From: Fulverythrobacter ferritrahens
Lineage (GTDB): Bacteria > Pseudomonadota > Alphaproteobacteria > Sphingomonadales > Sphingomonadaceae
NCBI RefSeq assembly: GCF_020539485.1
Contig: NZ_JACDXU010000003.1
Span: 1-64,000, forward strand
DNA: 64,000 bases
Direction: 5' to 3'
Below are positions 36,023 through 45,215 of this stretch, piece by piece. The first letter of the stretch is position 1. Each line of letters opens with the position of its first letter. The position numbers were made by a program, and so were the translations under genes. Below the pieces are notes generated by a model. That model did not search any database. It had not been told where the DNA came from and saw nothing but the letters and a program-made list of their open reading frames with translations.

Positions 36023-38445
36023 TCGGCGGCCTCCCAGATGGCGAGATCGTCCTCGCCCTCATCGCCTCGTGCATTGGGCCAGGCATGGCCGGTGAGGGCA
36101 GGATACCATTTGGCCGGATCGTCGCCCACGGCCTCGCGCAGAGTGTCGAGGCGGCGCACGGCGCTCTCGCGGCCGGAAAGGATGGTTAGTACTTCGGGCG
36201 CGTTGGACAGGTTGAGGCGAACCACCACGCTGGCATCGGGCTGCCGCACCAGGAAGCAGCGGCTATGCGCCGGCAGCGAGCGGATCAGCGCCAGTTCATG
36301 GCTGGTAAGGCCGAAACCGTCGCAATAATCCTCGGCCCGGGCGCGGGCATTGGGCATGAAGATCATCGTGGCGGTCTGTTCCACCAGTGCCGTGGAAATG
36401 CGGCTTTCCAGCGCATCGCGGGCTGACTGGGTGGCAAAGCCCACCAGTGCGTTGCGCTTGCGCAGGGTCTTCAGCCAGTCGCGGATGCGGGCTGCGAATA
36501 CTTCGTCGTCCAGCGCCTTCCAACCCTCGTCGATCAGGATCATGGTCGGCTGGCCGTCCAGCCGCTCGTCGATGCGGTGGAACAGATACATCATCACGGG
36601 CGTGCGCAGGCGCGGGCTTTCCAGCAGCGCCGTCATGTCGAAGCCGAGCACGCGGTTGGAAAGGTCCAGCCTGTCTTCCGCATTGTCGAACAGCCAACCA
36701 TGTTCCCCATCCTCGATCCAGGGGGAAAGACGGTCGGCCAGATCGCCCGGCGTCGGGCGGCGGGTGCCGGCCAGCAGCTCGCGGAAATGGCGGAGGCGGC
36801 GCAGCGAGGGATCGTTGGCATAGGCGGCATCGACCGCGCCCGAAATCGTGGCGAGTTCCTCCGGCCCATCTGCCTTCAGCAACACCCCCAGCCAGTCGCG
36901 CAGGAAGGCGCGGTTGGCTGCATTGTCGGGCAGAGCGAGCGGGTTGAAGCCCGCCGGATTGCCCGCCGCGATCCGGTCGTACCGCCCGCCGATCCCACGA
37001 ATGAACAGTTCCGCGCCGCGATCCTTGTCGAACAGGATGGTGCGGGGCGCGAATTTCTGGGCCTGTGCTGCCAGGAAGTTCATCACCACCGTCTTGCCCG
37101 AGCCCGAGGGCCCGATGACGCTGAAATTGCCCAGATCGCCGTGGTGGAAGTTGAAGAAGAAGGGCGTGGAACTGGTGGTTTCCAGCAGCGTGACCGCCTC
37201 CCCCCAATGATTGCCGCTGGCCTGCCCCAGCGCAAAGCCGTGGAGTGAGGCGAAGCTGGCCATATTGGCGGAAGAGATCATCGCCCGCCGTACGATATAG
37301 CCTTCGTTGCCCGGGAATTGCGCCCAGAAGGCCGGTTCCAGATTAGTATCCTCTCGCACCGCGATGGCCCCGGTATCGGCAAGGGCAGCGGCGCAGGAGG
37401 CGCAGGCATCGTCCAGCCGGGGAAGACTGCTCTCGCGGATCAGCACGGTCAGGTGATGATCGCCGAAGCCGACCGACCCTGCGCCCAATTCGTCGCGCGC
37501 GGCCAGCATTTCGGCCCGCTCGGCGCGGGCTTCCTCATCGGCGGAGCGCAGGCGGCGCAGCGCCAGATCCATCTTCTCGCGCGCGGTCTGCCGCTCGCTG
37601 GGGGCAAAGCTTTCCGTCACCACCATTTCGAAGGGCAGGCGCAGCAGCGGGTCGAGCAGGCCGGGCGAGGTGGCGTCCGGATAGTCCTTCAGGCTGAGGA
37701 TAGAGGCGAAATCCGTGCCGCGCCCATCCTTTGATTCCATCGCATCGAGCCCGAAGCTCACCCGGCGATAGGGCAGCATCAGGCCGATGTCGGTATCCTC
37801 CATCGGACGGCGCACGGGGCGCATCTCGCCATTGTAGAGGGCCGAGAGCAGCTCCAGCACTTCGGAATTGGTCTGGCCGCCATTGCCCTGGTAATCGCCC
37901 AGTAGGGTTGCGCCATACTGGCCGAGCGAGGCGATCAGCGCGCCCGCCGCCGCCCGCAGGCTGCGCAGATCCTTGGGGTCGGCCTCAAGGACTTCCTGGC
38001 CCCTGCGGTTCAACATCTTGGCCATGCGTTCGGCCAAGCCAGCTTTGCCGCGTGCCGGGCGGCGCACCAGCGTGACGAACTGATCGTTGATGAACAGGGC
38101 CCCGCGGCCAAGCTTCTCGCGCCAGCGCCGGTCGATATGGGCGGAAAGCGGATCTTCGAAAGTCGCTTCCAGTTCCACCTGCACTCGGCGGCGGATGACG
38201 TGGTGATACATCACGAAACGCGCATCCAGATTGGCGCGCAGCATTACTTCGCGCGTGGCTGCATGGGCGTTCAGCGCATCGCTATCCTCGGTCTCGAACA
38301 GCAGGCCGGGCACCTGCAACGCCATCAGCAGCGAGCCGTCGCGCAGCAGCACGGTGTTTTCGTCCACCAGCCGGGCATAGGGCAGGCGCTCGCCCGCAAG
38401 GGCTTCCTTTGCGCTCCAGGCGGCGGCTCCGATCCATTTCACCAT
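36019..38445 (-). CDS. virB4: VirB4/TrbE type IV secretion ATPase
   Basis: An 808-residue ATPase that powers pilus assembly and substrate transfer. The N-terminal CagE/VirB4 domain is followed by the ATPase core with Walker A VIGPSGSGKTVVMNFLA (about residues 442-458) and Walker B PTMILIDEGWKAL (about 635-647). The C-terminal motif GFATQSARDALESR is also present. It begins 32 bases after virB3 and overlaps virB6. Confidence 0.95.
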   Translation of the reverse strand: MVKWIGAAAWSAKEALAGERLPYARLVDENTVLLRDGSLLMALQVPGLLFETEDSDALNAHAATREVMLRANLDARFVMYHHVIRRRVQVELEATFEDPLSAHIDRRWREKLGRGALFINDQFVTLVRRPARGKAGLAERMAKMLNRRGQEVLEADPKDLRSLRAAAGALIASLGQYGATLLGDYQGNGGQTNSEVLELLSALYNGEMRPVRRPMEDTDIGLMLPYRRVSFGLDAMESKDGRGTDFASILSLKDYPDATSPGLLDPLLRLPFEMVVTESFAPSERQTAREKMDLALRRLRSADEEARAERAEMLAARDELGAGSVGFGDHHLTVLIRESSLPRLDDACASCAAALADTGAIAVREDTNLEPAFWAQFPGNEGYIVRRAMISSANMASFASLHGFALGQASGNHWGEAVTLLETTSSTPFFFNFHHGDLGNFSVIGPSGSGKTVVMNFLAAQAQKFAPRTILFDKDRGAELFIRGIGGRYDRIAAGNPAGFNPLALPDNAANRAFLRDWLGVLLKADGPEELATISGAVDAAYANDPSLRRLRHFRELLAGTRRPTPGDLADRLSPWIEDGEHGWLFDNAEDRLDLSNRVLGFDMTALLESPRLRTPVMMYLFHRIDERLDGQPTMILIDEGWKALDDEVFAARIRDWLKTLRKRNALVGFATQSARDALESRISTALVEQTATMIFMPNARARAEDYCDGFGLTSHELALIRSLPAHSRCFLVRQPDASVVVRLNLSNAPEVLTILSGRESAVRRLDTLREAVGDDPAKWYPALTGHAWPNARGDEGEDDLAIWEAAE

Positions 38446-38477
38446 TCGTCAGGCCCTCCTGAGGCCCCAATGCCGCG

Positions 38478-38762
38478 TCAGGCGGCGTAGCTGTTGCAGC
38501 CCCAGCGCTTCCAGTTCTTCACGCGCGGGCATTTGCCGACCTTGGTGAGCCAGAGGTCGAAAATCCGTGGTTCTCGCAGGCACGCGAAATAGCCGACCAC
38601 ATGGAACACCAGCGCGGCGGGCAAGGCCCAGAAACTGCCGGTGATCAGGAACAGCTCGGTCGTCAGCGCGAAGTTCAGGATGAAGAAGTTATAGGTCACC
38701 CCGGCGAACATCTGCGGGCGGGTCAGCGCGCGGTGCACGGGGTGGCGGATCAATTCGCTCAC
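38478..38762 (-). CDS. virB3: VirB3 inner membrane protein
   Basis: A 94-residue small protein with the VirB3 opening HPVHRALTRPQMFAGVTYNFF and two adjacent hydrophobic helices. GTG at 38762 is chosen because it gives the normal N-terminus and lies four bases after the virB2 stop; a start at 38810 would overlap virB2. VirB3 works with VirB4 in pilus biogenesis. Confidence 0.88.
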   Translation of the reverse strand: MSELIRHPVHRALTRPQMFAGVTYNFFILNFALTTELFLITGSFWALPAALVFHVVGYFACLREPRIFDLWLTKVGKCPRVKNWKRWGCNSYAA

Positions 38763-38766
38763 GGCG

Positions 38767-39084
38767 TTAGCCCGCCGCGCCCTGGATGCCGGCCACGATC
38801 GAGGCGGCACCGAACAGCACGAAGCAGCCGATGATCACGGTCGCCCCGAAGCGCCAGTTGAGGCGGCCGGTAAGCATCATGAAGCCCACGGCGGCCACGG
38901 CCATCACGGCAACGGCAGTGGCGACATTGCCCAGCATCGTGCCCTGCAACCACAGAAGGGCCGAAACGATCGGGCCGGAACCCTGCGGATCGCCCACCTG
39001 CTGGGCATGGGCCGCGGCCGGGGCGAGGAAAGAGGCAAGAACGGCGAGACGAGCCAGGATTCTGGAACGGATAGGCGCACGCAT
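38767..39084 (-). CDS. virB2: VirB2/TrbC pilin-like protein
   Basis: A 105-residue pilin precursor. A signal peptide ends AHA near residue 27, and two hydrophobic helices (about 55-75 and 80-100) are separated by the short basic turn TGRLNWRFG, as in VirB2/TrbC pilins. The mature protein ends GIQGAAG. It follows the lytic transglycosylase gene directly, with the stop of one next to the start of the other. Confidence 0.88.
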   Translation of the reverse strand: MRAPIRSRILARLAVLASFLAPAAAHAQQVGDPQGSGPIVSALLWLQGTMLGNVATAVAVMAVAAVGFMMLTGRLNWRFGATVIIGCFVLFGAASIVAGIQGAAG

Positions 39085-39768
39085 TTAATCGGTACTCCGC
39101 GAATGGTTCGAAAGGCGGCCCATGATCGCCGCCACATAGGCTTTGGTTTCCCGGATGTTGGGAACGCCGCCGGCGCTCTCCACCCGGCCGGGGCCGGCGT
39201 TGTAAGCAGCCAGCGCTTTCTCCAGATCGCCGTCGAAACGGTCGAGCTGCTCGCGCAGGTAACGCGCGCCGCCTTCCAGATTGGCAAAGGGATCGCTGGC
39301 GTCGACGCCCAGTTGGCGGGCGGTTCCGGGCATCAGCTGGGCCAGGCCGCGCGCGCCCTTTGGGGAGACGGCGCCCGCGTGCCAGCGGCTTTCCTGCCAG
39401 ACCAGTGCCTCGATCAAAGCAGGGCTGAGGTCGAAGCGGCGGGCGAGTTCCCGCACCTTCGCGTCATAGGCGTCCGGCACCACGGCCGCGTGCTGCTCCG
39501 GCACGGCCACAGCAAAGTCGGGAACTGCAATATCGTCGGGAACAAGCTGGAGCGGTTCCGACACGGCATAGGTGGCCGAGAGGTTCTGTGTGGCCCCGGA
39601 AGTGCCCGCCATGCTTCCGCTGGCTGGCCCGGCGACCCAATAGGCGCCTTCTCCCCCCACTTCGAGCACATCGGCACGGGCGGGGGATGCCGCCGCCATG
39701 GCCATCGCGCAGGCAAGTGAGGCGGATGCCGCCGAACGGCCCGCAAGGAGAATCACGTCCCTCATCAT
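39085..39768 (-). CDS. virB1: VirB1-like lytic transglycosylase
   Basis: A 227-residue exported SLT-fold lytic transglycosylase that opens peptidoglycan for the secretion apparatus. The catalytic glutamate lies in ALVWQESRWHAGAVSPKGA. It is followed by GLAQLMPGTARQLGV and the C-terminal AAYNAGPGRVE motif. A signal sequence covers the first ~30 residues. ATG 39768 or the next ATG at 39765 could be used. It is the first gene of the vir-type operon. Confidence 0.9.
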   Translation of the reverse strand: MMRDVILLAGRSAASASLACAMAMAAASPARADVLEVGGEGAYWVAGPASGSMAGTSGATQNLSATYAVSEPLQLVPDDIAVPDFAVAVPEQHAAVVPDAYDAKVRELARRFDLSPALIEALVWQESRWHAGAVSPKGARGLAQLMPGTARQLGVDASDPFANLEGGARYLREQLDRFDGDLEKALAAYNAGPGRVESAGGVPNIRETKAYVAAIMGRLSNHSRSTD

Positions 39769-39823
39769 GGTGGCCTGATGCTTGCAGCACATGACAAAGG
39801 CGTGACATCGGCGACAGGCAACG

Positions 39824-39859
39824 CAAAACCCGCACGAGAGGGGGATCTCGCGCGGGTTT
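39824..39859 (-). terminator. terminator between the TPR gene and the virB operon
   Basis: AAACCCGC (39826-39833) pairs perfectly with GCGGGTTT (39852-39859). An inner CGAGA/TCTCG stem lies around a G-rich loop. On the minus strand the stem is followed by TTTTGCG-type sequence. It ends the TPR gene transcript and separates it from virB1. Confidence 0.7.
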
Positions 39860-39909
39860 ACGGGGCCGGAAACCGGCCGAGTTATGACAGGGCGTCAGCC
39901 CAGGATGAT

Positions 39910-40284
39910 TCAGCGCAGCGCGATACTGGCGTTCTTTTCCAGATTCTTCAGCGCGGCCTTGGCCGCCTTGCGGGAATCGACCCAGCTGCCGTCCGCCAGT
40001 TCGAGGTAATAGTGATCCTGGCTGTTCATCGCCGCATTGAACATGTCGCGCGCCTCGGTGAAGCGTCCCTCGCGGGCATAGGCAGTGCCGAGGTTTATCA
40101 GGGTGGCAGGATCGGAGGTCTGGACGCCCTCGCTGCGATCCAGCTTGGCGATGGCTTCGGCAGTGCGACCTTCCGAAAGGGCTTCATAAGCGACATCGAC
40201 GCGGTCCGCATCGGTATCGACAGCAATGGCGGCAACCGGAGATGTCGCGGCGGCCAGCACGGCAAGGACAAGTGTTTTACGCAT
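39910..40284 (-). CDS. small periplasmic TPR protein
   Basis: A 124-residue exported protein. A signal peptide (MRKTLVLAVLAAATSPVAA) precedes one clear tetratricopeptide repeat, SDPATLINLGTAYAREGRFTEARDMFNAAM, split here as LINLGTAYAREGRF and TEARDMFNAAM, and a C-terminal helix rich in K and A. The ATG at 40284 has GGGAG eight bases upstream. It is probably a scaffold or adaptor in the periplasm; no partner can be named. It is divergent from the lipoprotein/TonB receptor genes, and a Pho-like box lies between. Confidence 0.75.
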   Translation of the reverse strand: MRKTLVLAVLAAATSPVAAIAVDTDADRVDVAYEALSEGRTAEAIAKLDRSEGVQTSDPATLINLGTAYAREGRFTEARDMFNAAMNSQDHYYLELADGSWVDSRKAAKAALKNLEKNASIALR

Positions 40285-40600
40285 CACATATCTCCCGCTG
40301 ATGTTCTTCAATGATGGGAGAGTGAGCCCATGCCCGGCCGGCTGCAATAAAAACGTCATAATGTCATTGAACTGTAACATTTGAAGGTGGCGGCGCGAAT
40401 TTGAAGTGTTTTCTCTCCGCGAGCTGCCGGTTTGGCGGCGAGTCTTCAAATTGTAATAAGTGTAACAAAACATTCATAAAATACGCGGAAGCCCGCAACC
40501 GTAACTTTGCAAAGAAACTGTCATGTCCCCCGTCTAGCGGGCGAGTCGCGACCAACAGTTCGCGACTTTGATTCTTCGGTTTTTGAGGGGACCGCTCGCC
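40285..40600. other. intergenic region between TPR and lipoprotein genes
   Basis: The 316-bp AT-richer stretch has no credible small gene. It contains the Pho-like repeat at 40361-40378, several TGTAAC/GTAACA half-site-like words between 40440 and 40505, and a GAGGGG ribosome site at 40585-40590 for the GTG at 40601. Confidence 0.6.
40361..40378 (+). promoter_or_regulatory. Pho-box-like repeat
   Basis: ATGTCATTGAACTGTAAC has the 7-4-7 Pho-box layout and matches the consensus at 14 of 18 positions. It points towards the lipoprotein gene at 40601 but is 220 bp away. Read together with the clear Pho boxes at 23143 it may mark the lipoprotein/TonB receptor pair as phosphate-regulated. Confidence 0.45.
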
Positions 40601-42211
40601 GTGAAAAAATTCAATCGCTCGCTCGTAATCGGCTGTAGCCTTCTGGCTCTTTCCGCCTGTGGCCCCGACGACATCGCTTCGCCCGGTGCGACTGGGCCGG
40701 TTACCGTCAATATCGGCGGAGGCAGCAGCGGCGGTACGCCGACTCCGACGCCCGGCACCGGCACTGTCCAGCCCGCTGGCGCCTGCCCGACCATCGCCGA
40801 TCCTCAGGGTCTGGCCGACAAGGGCACCATCTCCGGCCCGACCGGAACCTGGCGCGTCTGCGAACTGCCCGCCCGCTTCAACGTCTCCACGACGCTGCCC
40901 AAGCTGCCCGGCCTGCTTTATTCGATCCGTGGCCGCGTGGACGTGGGTTGCGATGGTGGCTACACCGCTCCGACCGATGGTGCGCCCTACACCTCGACCA
41001 CTCCGGGCTGCGAAGCCACTCCGCTCAAGGCTGACACCAATGTCACGCTGACGATTGCTCCGGGCGTGATCCTGTATGGTGCGACCGGCCAGTCCTGGCT
41101 GGCGGTCAATCGCGGCAACAAGATCAATGCCGTCGGCACCTCCACGGCCCCGATCGTATTCACCAGCGCCGATAACGTTGCCGGCTTCAACTCCGACAGC
41201 TCGATGGGTCAGTGGGGCGGCGTCGTGCTGATGGGCCGCGCCAAGGTTACCGATTGCGATTTCGGCTCGGTCGATACCCAGTGCGAACGCAAGACCGAAG
41301 GTTCGGCTTTCCCGGCTGTCTTCGGCGGCAATGACGACACCTACAATGCCGGCAAGATGAGCTACGTGCAGATCCGCTATTCTGGCTTCGTGCTCGGCGC
41401 GAACAAGGAACTGCAGGCGCTCACGCTCGAAGGCGTCGGCAGCGGCACGCAGATCGACCACTTCCAGTCGCACAATTCCTCGGATGACGGCATGGAAGTC
41501 TTCGGCGGCAGCACCGGGATGAAATATTACATCGCCACCGGCGCCGACGATGACAGCCTCGACGTCGATACCGGCGCCCGCTTCGACCTTCAGTATGCCA
41601 TTCTTGCCCAGCGTTCGGGTCAGGGTGACGCGCTGATGGAAATCGACAGCGACGGCAAGGAAACCGATACGCCGCGCACTCGCCTGCGGGTGGCCAACTT
41701 CGTCGCGATCCAGCCGGAAGTCAGCGCCAACAATGAAGGCAACGACAAGGCTTCGACCCTGTTCCGCGGCAATTCGGACACGACGCTGATCAACGGCATC
41801 ATTGCCACGCCGAAGAACGAGTGCATCCGCATGACCGGTTCGGGCGGCGCCAATGGTGCCACGCTCTCCGCGCGTTCGGTCGTGATGACCTGCTCGGGCG
41901 ACAAATATATCGGCTCGGGCGAATATGACCTCGCCAAGGTCAAGAGCTTCTTCGGTTCGGGCGCCAATGGCAACAATGACAGCCTTGTTTCAACGCTGAC
42001 CAATGGCTTCGTGAACGGCTCCAACGAAGACGGTGTTGCTGCTGCCGATGCCGCCGCCATCACCTCGTCCTCGTTCTTCGAAGTGCCGAACCCGAACAAG
42101 ATCGGCGCCGCGTGGAGCGGCAACACCACCTGGTACACCGGCTGGACCTGCAACAGCAGCACTGCCGCACTGGGCGGTGCCAGCAACTGTACTTCGCTGC
42201 CGACGACCTGA
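40601..42211 (+). CDS. large outer-membrane lipoprotein, beta-helix-like
   Basis: A 536-residue lipoprotein with signal and lipobox LSAC (Cys about residue 20), a glycine/threonine/proline linker (GGGSSGGTPTPTPGTG) and a large domain. That domain contains TIAPGVILYGATGQSWLAVN, KINAVGTSTAPIVFTSA and QWGGVVLMGRA, sequence resembling right-handed parallel beta-helix proteins. Many cysteines suggest disulfides. The GTG start at 40601 follows GAGGGG at ten bases; a TTG at 40568 has no such support. It is followed by a TonB receptor 78 bp downstream, so it may be a surface-exposed binding partner of that receptor. I know no experimentally assigned function. Confidence 0.75.
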   Translation: MKKFNRSLVIGCSLLALSACGPDDIASPGATGPVTVNIGGGSSGGTPTPTPGTGTVQPAGACPTIADPQGLADKGTISGPTGTWRVCELPARFNVSTTLPKLPGLLYSIRGRVDVGCDGGYTAPTDGAPYTSTTPGCEATPLKADTNVTLTIAPGVILYGATGQSWLAVNRGNKINAVGTSTAPIVFTSADNVAGFNSDSSMGQWGGVVLMGRAKVTDCDFGSVDTQCERKTEGSAFPAVFGGNDDTYNAGKMSYVQIRYSGFVLGANKELQALTLEGVGSGTQIDHFQSHNSSDDGMEVFGGSTGMKYYIATGADDDSLDVDTGARFDLQYAILAQRSGQGDALMEIDSDGKETDTPRTRLRVANFVAIQPEVSANNEGNDKASTLFRGNSDTTLINGIIATPKNECIRMTGSGGANGATLSARSVVMTCSGDKYIGSGEYDLAKVKSFFGSGANGNNDSLVSTLTNGFVNGSNEDGVAAADAAAITSSSFFEVPNPNKIGAAWSGNTTWYTGWTCNSSTAALGGASNCTSLPTT

Positions 42212-42231
42212 GCGGTCGCCTGACATGACTT

Positions 42232-42260
42232 CGGGGGCAGTCGCATCCGCGCTGCCCCCG
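42232..42260 (+). other. hairpin between lipoprotein and TonB receptor genes
   Basis: CGGGGGCAG (42232-42240) pairs perfectly with CTGCCCCCG (42252-42260) over an 11-nt loop. There is no T-run. It may protect the upstream mRNA or attenuate expression of the receptor gene. Confidence 0.5.
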
Positions 42261-42289
42261 TCCATGCATCTGATATTGAGGGTAATCCG

Positions 42290-44956
42290 ATGTCCACCTT
42301 GTCGCGTCTTGCCGGCGCCTTGCTACTCACATCCGCACTTACCGTGCCCAGCGTAGCCTTTGCGCAGCAGGACACTTCCGATGCGGCATCCGATGAACAG
42401 ACTTCCGCGGACCAGCCCGAAGAAGACCTCGAGGTCTCGATCCCTGGCGGTGAGATCATCGTTACCGGTCGACGTGACCGGAACGTCGAACAGACCGCCA
42501 ACCAGGTTGTTTCCGTCCTTTCGACCGAACAGATCGCCCGCACGGGTGAAGGCAATATTGCCGGCGCGCTCAGCCGCGTCACCGGCCTGAGCGTGGTGGG
42601 CAAGGGCTTCGTCTATGTCCGCGGCCTGGGCGATCGTTATTCGCTGGCCCTGCTCAACGGCTCGCCGCTTCCCAGCCCCGAGCCGCTGAAGCGCGTGGTT
42701 CCGCTGGACATGTTCCCGACCGGCGTGATCGCTTCCTCGCTCGTCCAGAAGAGCTATTCGGTGAACTTCCCGGGTGAATTCGGCGGCGGCGTGATCAACC
42801 TCACCACCAAGGCCACCCCGCAAGAAGCGTTCCTGACCATTGGCGGCGGTGTTTCGGGCGACACGATCACCACTTTCAGCGACGGGCTGACCTATTACGG
42901 CAGCAGCTCCGACTGGACCGGCTTCGATAACGGCAACCGCGATATTCCGCCTGCCCTGCAGGCATTTCTGGACAGTGGCGACCGGATGAGCTCCGGCGAT
43001 GTCGATACTTCCGCCATCCTCGCCCAGTTGGTCACGGGCCGGAATGCGCTGGTCCAGCGGTATAACCAGACGCCGATCAACTTCAGCGCCAATTTCTCTG
43101 GCGGTAAGTCGTGGACCTTGGGTGATGGCGAATTCGGCATCATCGCGGGCGGTGGTTACAGCAACAAATACAGCACTCGCCAGCCGTTGCAGCAATCCTC
43201 GCTCAGTGCCGATCTCGAACTGCTCGAAACGGACTTCAAGTCCACGATCACCGATCAGCGGATCGTCCTGAACGGTCTGCTCGGGCTGGGTTACGAATTC
43301 GGCGACGGTAATCGCATCCGCCTGACCAATCTCTATGTGCACGACACGATCAAGCAGGCGCGCATCGGCCTGGGGCAGCGCCACCAGACCGATACGGACT
43401 TTTTCCAGCAGCGCACGGGCTTCTATGAACGCCAGCTGTTCGACACTCAGATCGTGGGCGAATTCAAGCTCACTCCGGAACTGTCCCTGCAACTTCGCGG
43501 CGGATATGCCAATTCGAAGCGCAAGGCCCCGTTCGAGCTGTTCTTCGAATATGTCCGCACCAATGCGGAGGCCGATCCCTTCGGCCAGTATTTCGTCAAT
43601 CGCCTGAACAACGGCAATGGCGGCGATGGCGGGGTCACCTTCTCCGACCTCAATGAAGATCTGTGGTCTGGCGGCATCGATCTCGGCTACACTCTGGCGG
43701 AGGGCGTGAGGGTCTCGGTGGGCGGTGCCTATTCCGATACGTCGCGCACCAGTTCCCGCCGCGATTTCAAGTTCCTCGCGCCGCCGGATTTCATGGGCTA
43801 TCCCGAAGTGATCAGCGGCATCGGCATGCTTCGTCCGGATCTGCTGCTCGCCCCCAGCGTGGTGAAGACCTTCGGCATCTCGATGATCGAGACCGACGAG
43901 GGCAATCCTGCCTTCGCCGCCGGTCTCAAGAACTGGGCGGGCTATGCCAAGGTCGAAGCGGAACTTCTCACGGGCCTCAGCGTGGATGTCGGCGTGCGTT
44001 ATGAAGACGCCCAGCTCGATGTCGATCCGATCCAGGTATTCAACGAGCCGACAGCCATTGCGGCCTCCACGCATCTGAAGAACAATTACTGGCTTCCTGC
44101 CGCTACCATCACTTATGAGGTGCAGCCGGGCATGCAGCTGCGCGCCAGTGCGTCGAAAACCATCGCGCGCCCGCAGTTCCGCGAATTGCTCAACCAGCCT
44201 TATTACGATCCCGACAGTGGCCGCCCCTATCTGGGCAACCCGCTGTTGGTGGACAGCCAACTGTATAATGCCGAAGCGCGGTGGGAATGGTATTTCGCGC
44301 GTGACGAGCGTGTTTCGGTCGCCGGCTTCTACAAGAAGATCGACAAGCCGATCGAAGCCTTCGTCGCGGGCGTGGATCTGACCACATCCTATGCGAACGC
44401 ACCCGAAGCCCAGCTCTATGGGGCCGAGGTGGATCTCCAGAAATATGTCAATATCGGGGACTGGGGTGACGGCAATCGTCGCTTGATGGCCTCGGCGAAT
44501 TACACTTTCACCAAGTCGAAGCTGAAAGTGACGGCGGCCGATACCGTGCAGTTCTATGGCGCTGCCTCGACCGTTGCGACCGACTATTTCCGGGATGGCG
44601 CGCCGCTGACGGGCCAGTCGGATCATATCGTCAACCTGCAGATCGGTCTTGAGAATGAAGACCGTCTCTCGCAGCAGACCTTCCTCATCACCTATGCGAG
44701 CGATCGCGTGGTCAGCCGTGGCCTGAACGGCACTCCGCCCCAGCCCGACGTGATCGAGCGGCCCGGCGTGCAGCTCGATTTCGTGGCGCGCGAAGGCTTC
44801 AAGCTGCTCGGCACGGATCTGGAGGCCAAGGTCGAGGTGCGCAACATCCTGGGCCGCGGGCACGAGGAATATCAGCAGTTCGGGGATCGCCGGGTGGACG
44901 TGAACACCTATGACGTGGGCACCACTTACGCCCTGTCCCTTTCGGCAACCTTCTGA
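42290..44956 (+). CDS. TonB-dependent receptor
   Basis: An 888-residue outer membrane receptor. The signal peptide ends at AFA-Q near residue 25. An acidic spacer is followed by the TonB-box-like GGEIIVTGRR, a plug domain (IARTGEGNIAGALSRVTGLS, GFVYVRGLGDRYSLALLNG) and a long barrel that ends LSLSATF. The plug of this type belongs to the group with the GLGDRYS motif found in Caulobacter and sphingomonad receptors. It follows the beta-helix lipoprotein and is probably expressed with it. Its ligand is unknown; a weak Pho-like box far upstream hints at a phosphorus compound. Confidence 0.92.
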   Translation: MSTLSRLAGALLLTSALTVPSVAFAQQDTSDAASDEQTSADQPEEDLEVSIPGGEIIVTGRRDRNVEQTANQVVSVLSTEQIARTGEGNIAGALSRVTGLSVVGKGFVYVRGLGDRYSLALLNGSPLPSPEPLKRVVPLDMFPTGVIASSLVQKSYSVNFPGEFGGGVINLTTKATPQEAFLTIGGGVSGDTITTFSDGLTYYGSSSDWTGFDNGNRDIPPALQAFLDSGDRMSSGDVDTSAILAQLVTGRNALVQRYNQTPINFSANFSGGKSWTLGDGEFGIIAGGGYSNKYSTRQPLQQSSLSADLELLETDFKSTITDQRIVLNGLLGLGYEFGDGNRIRLTNLYVHDTIKQARIGLGQRHQTDTDFFQQRTGFYERQLFDTQIVGEFKLTPELSLQLRGGYANSKRKAPFELFFEYVRTNAEADPFGQYFVNRLNNGNGGDGGVTFSDLNEDLWSGGIDLGYTLAEGVRVSVGGAYSDTSRTSSRRDFKFLAPPDFMGYPEVISGIGMLRPDLLLAPSVVKTFGISMIETDEGNPAFAAGLKNWAGYAKVEAELLTGLSVDVGVRYEDAQLDVDPIQVFNEPTAIAASTHLKNNYWLPAATITYEVQPGMQLRASASKTIARPQFRELLNQPYYDPDSGRPYLGNPLLVDSQLYNAEARWEWYFARDERVSVAGFYKKIDKPIEAFVAGVDLTTSYANAPEAQLYGAEVDLQKYVNIGDWGDGNRRLMASANYTFTKSKLKVTAADTVQFYGAASTVATDYFRDGAPLTGQSDHIVNLQIGLENEDRLSQQTFLITYASDRVVSRGLNGTPPQPDVIERPGVQLDFVAREGFKLLGTDLEAKVEVRNILGRGHEEYQQFGDRRVDVNTYDVGTTYALSLSATF

Positions 44957-45044
44957 CACGGCTGTCATCGGCGGGGGTCGGGTTTGTACCTGGCCCCGGC
45001 AGGACTGACGGCTGGGTATGACCATTCAACAGCCACCCACTCAG

Positions 45045-45079
45045 CCTGGCCGCGAGGTGACTCGCGGCCAGGTCTTTTA
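45045..45079 (+). terminator. strong terminator after the TonB receptor gene
   Basis: CCTGGCCGCGAG (45045-45056) and CTCGCGGCCAGG (45061-45072) form a perfect 12-bp stem with a GTGA loop, followed by TCTTTTAT. It lies about 90 bp past the receptor stop. Confidence 0.88.
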
Positions 45080-45215
45080 TCGGGTTGGCGGACGCGTGAG
45101 GGTTAGATGGCAGGTCGGTGCCATCCTTCCGCTGGAGCAGATTCACGGTCGCTGATTTCAGCCGGTTTGGCCAGGATATTGGCGTTTGTACGCCGTCTGT
45201 CCCTTTGAACAGACT

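Noticed and set aside
42323-45025. 900-residue minus-strand frame over the TonB receptor gene
   Set aside because: Antisense shadow of a long GC-rich gene, crossing the terminator at 45045 region boundary and lacking any family signature.
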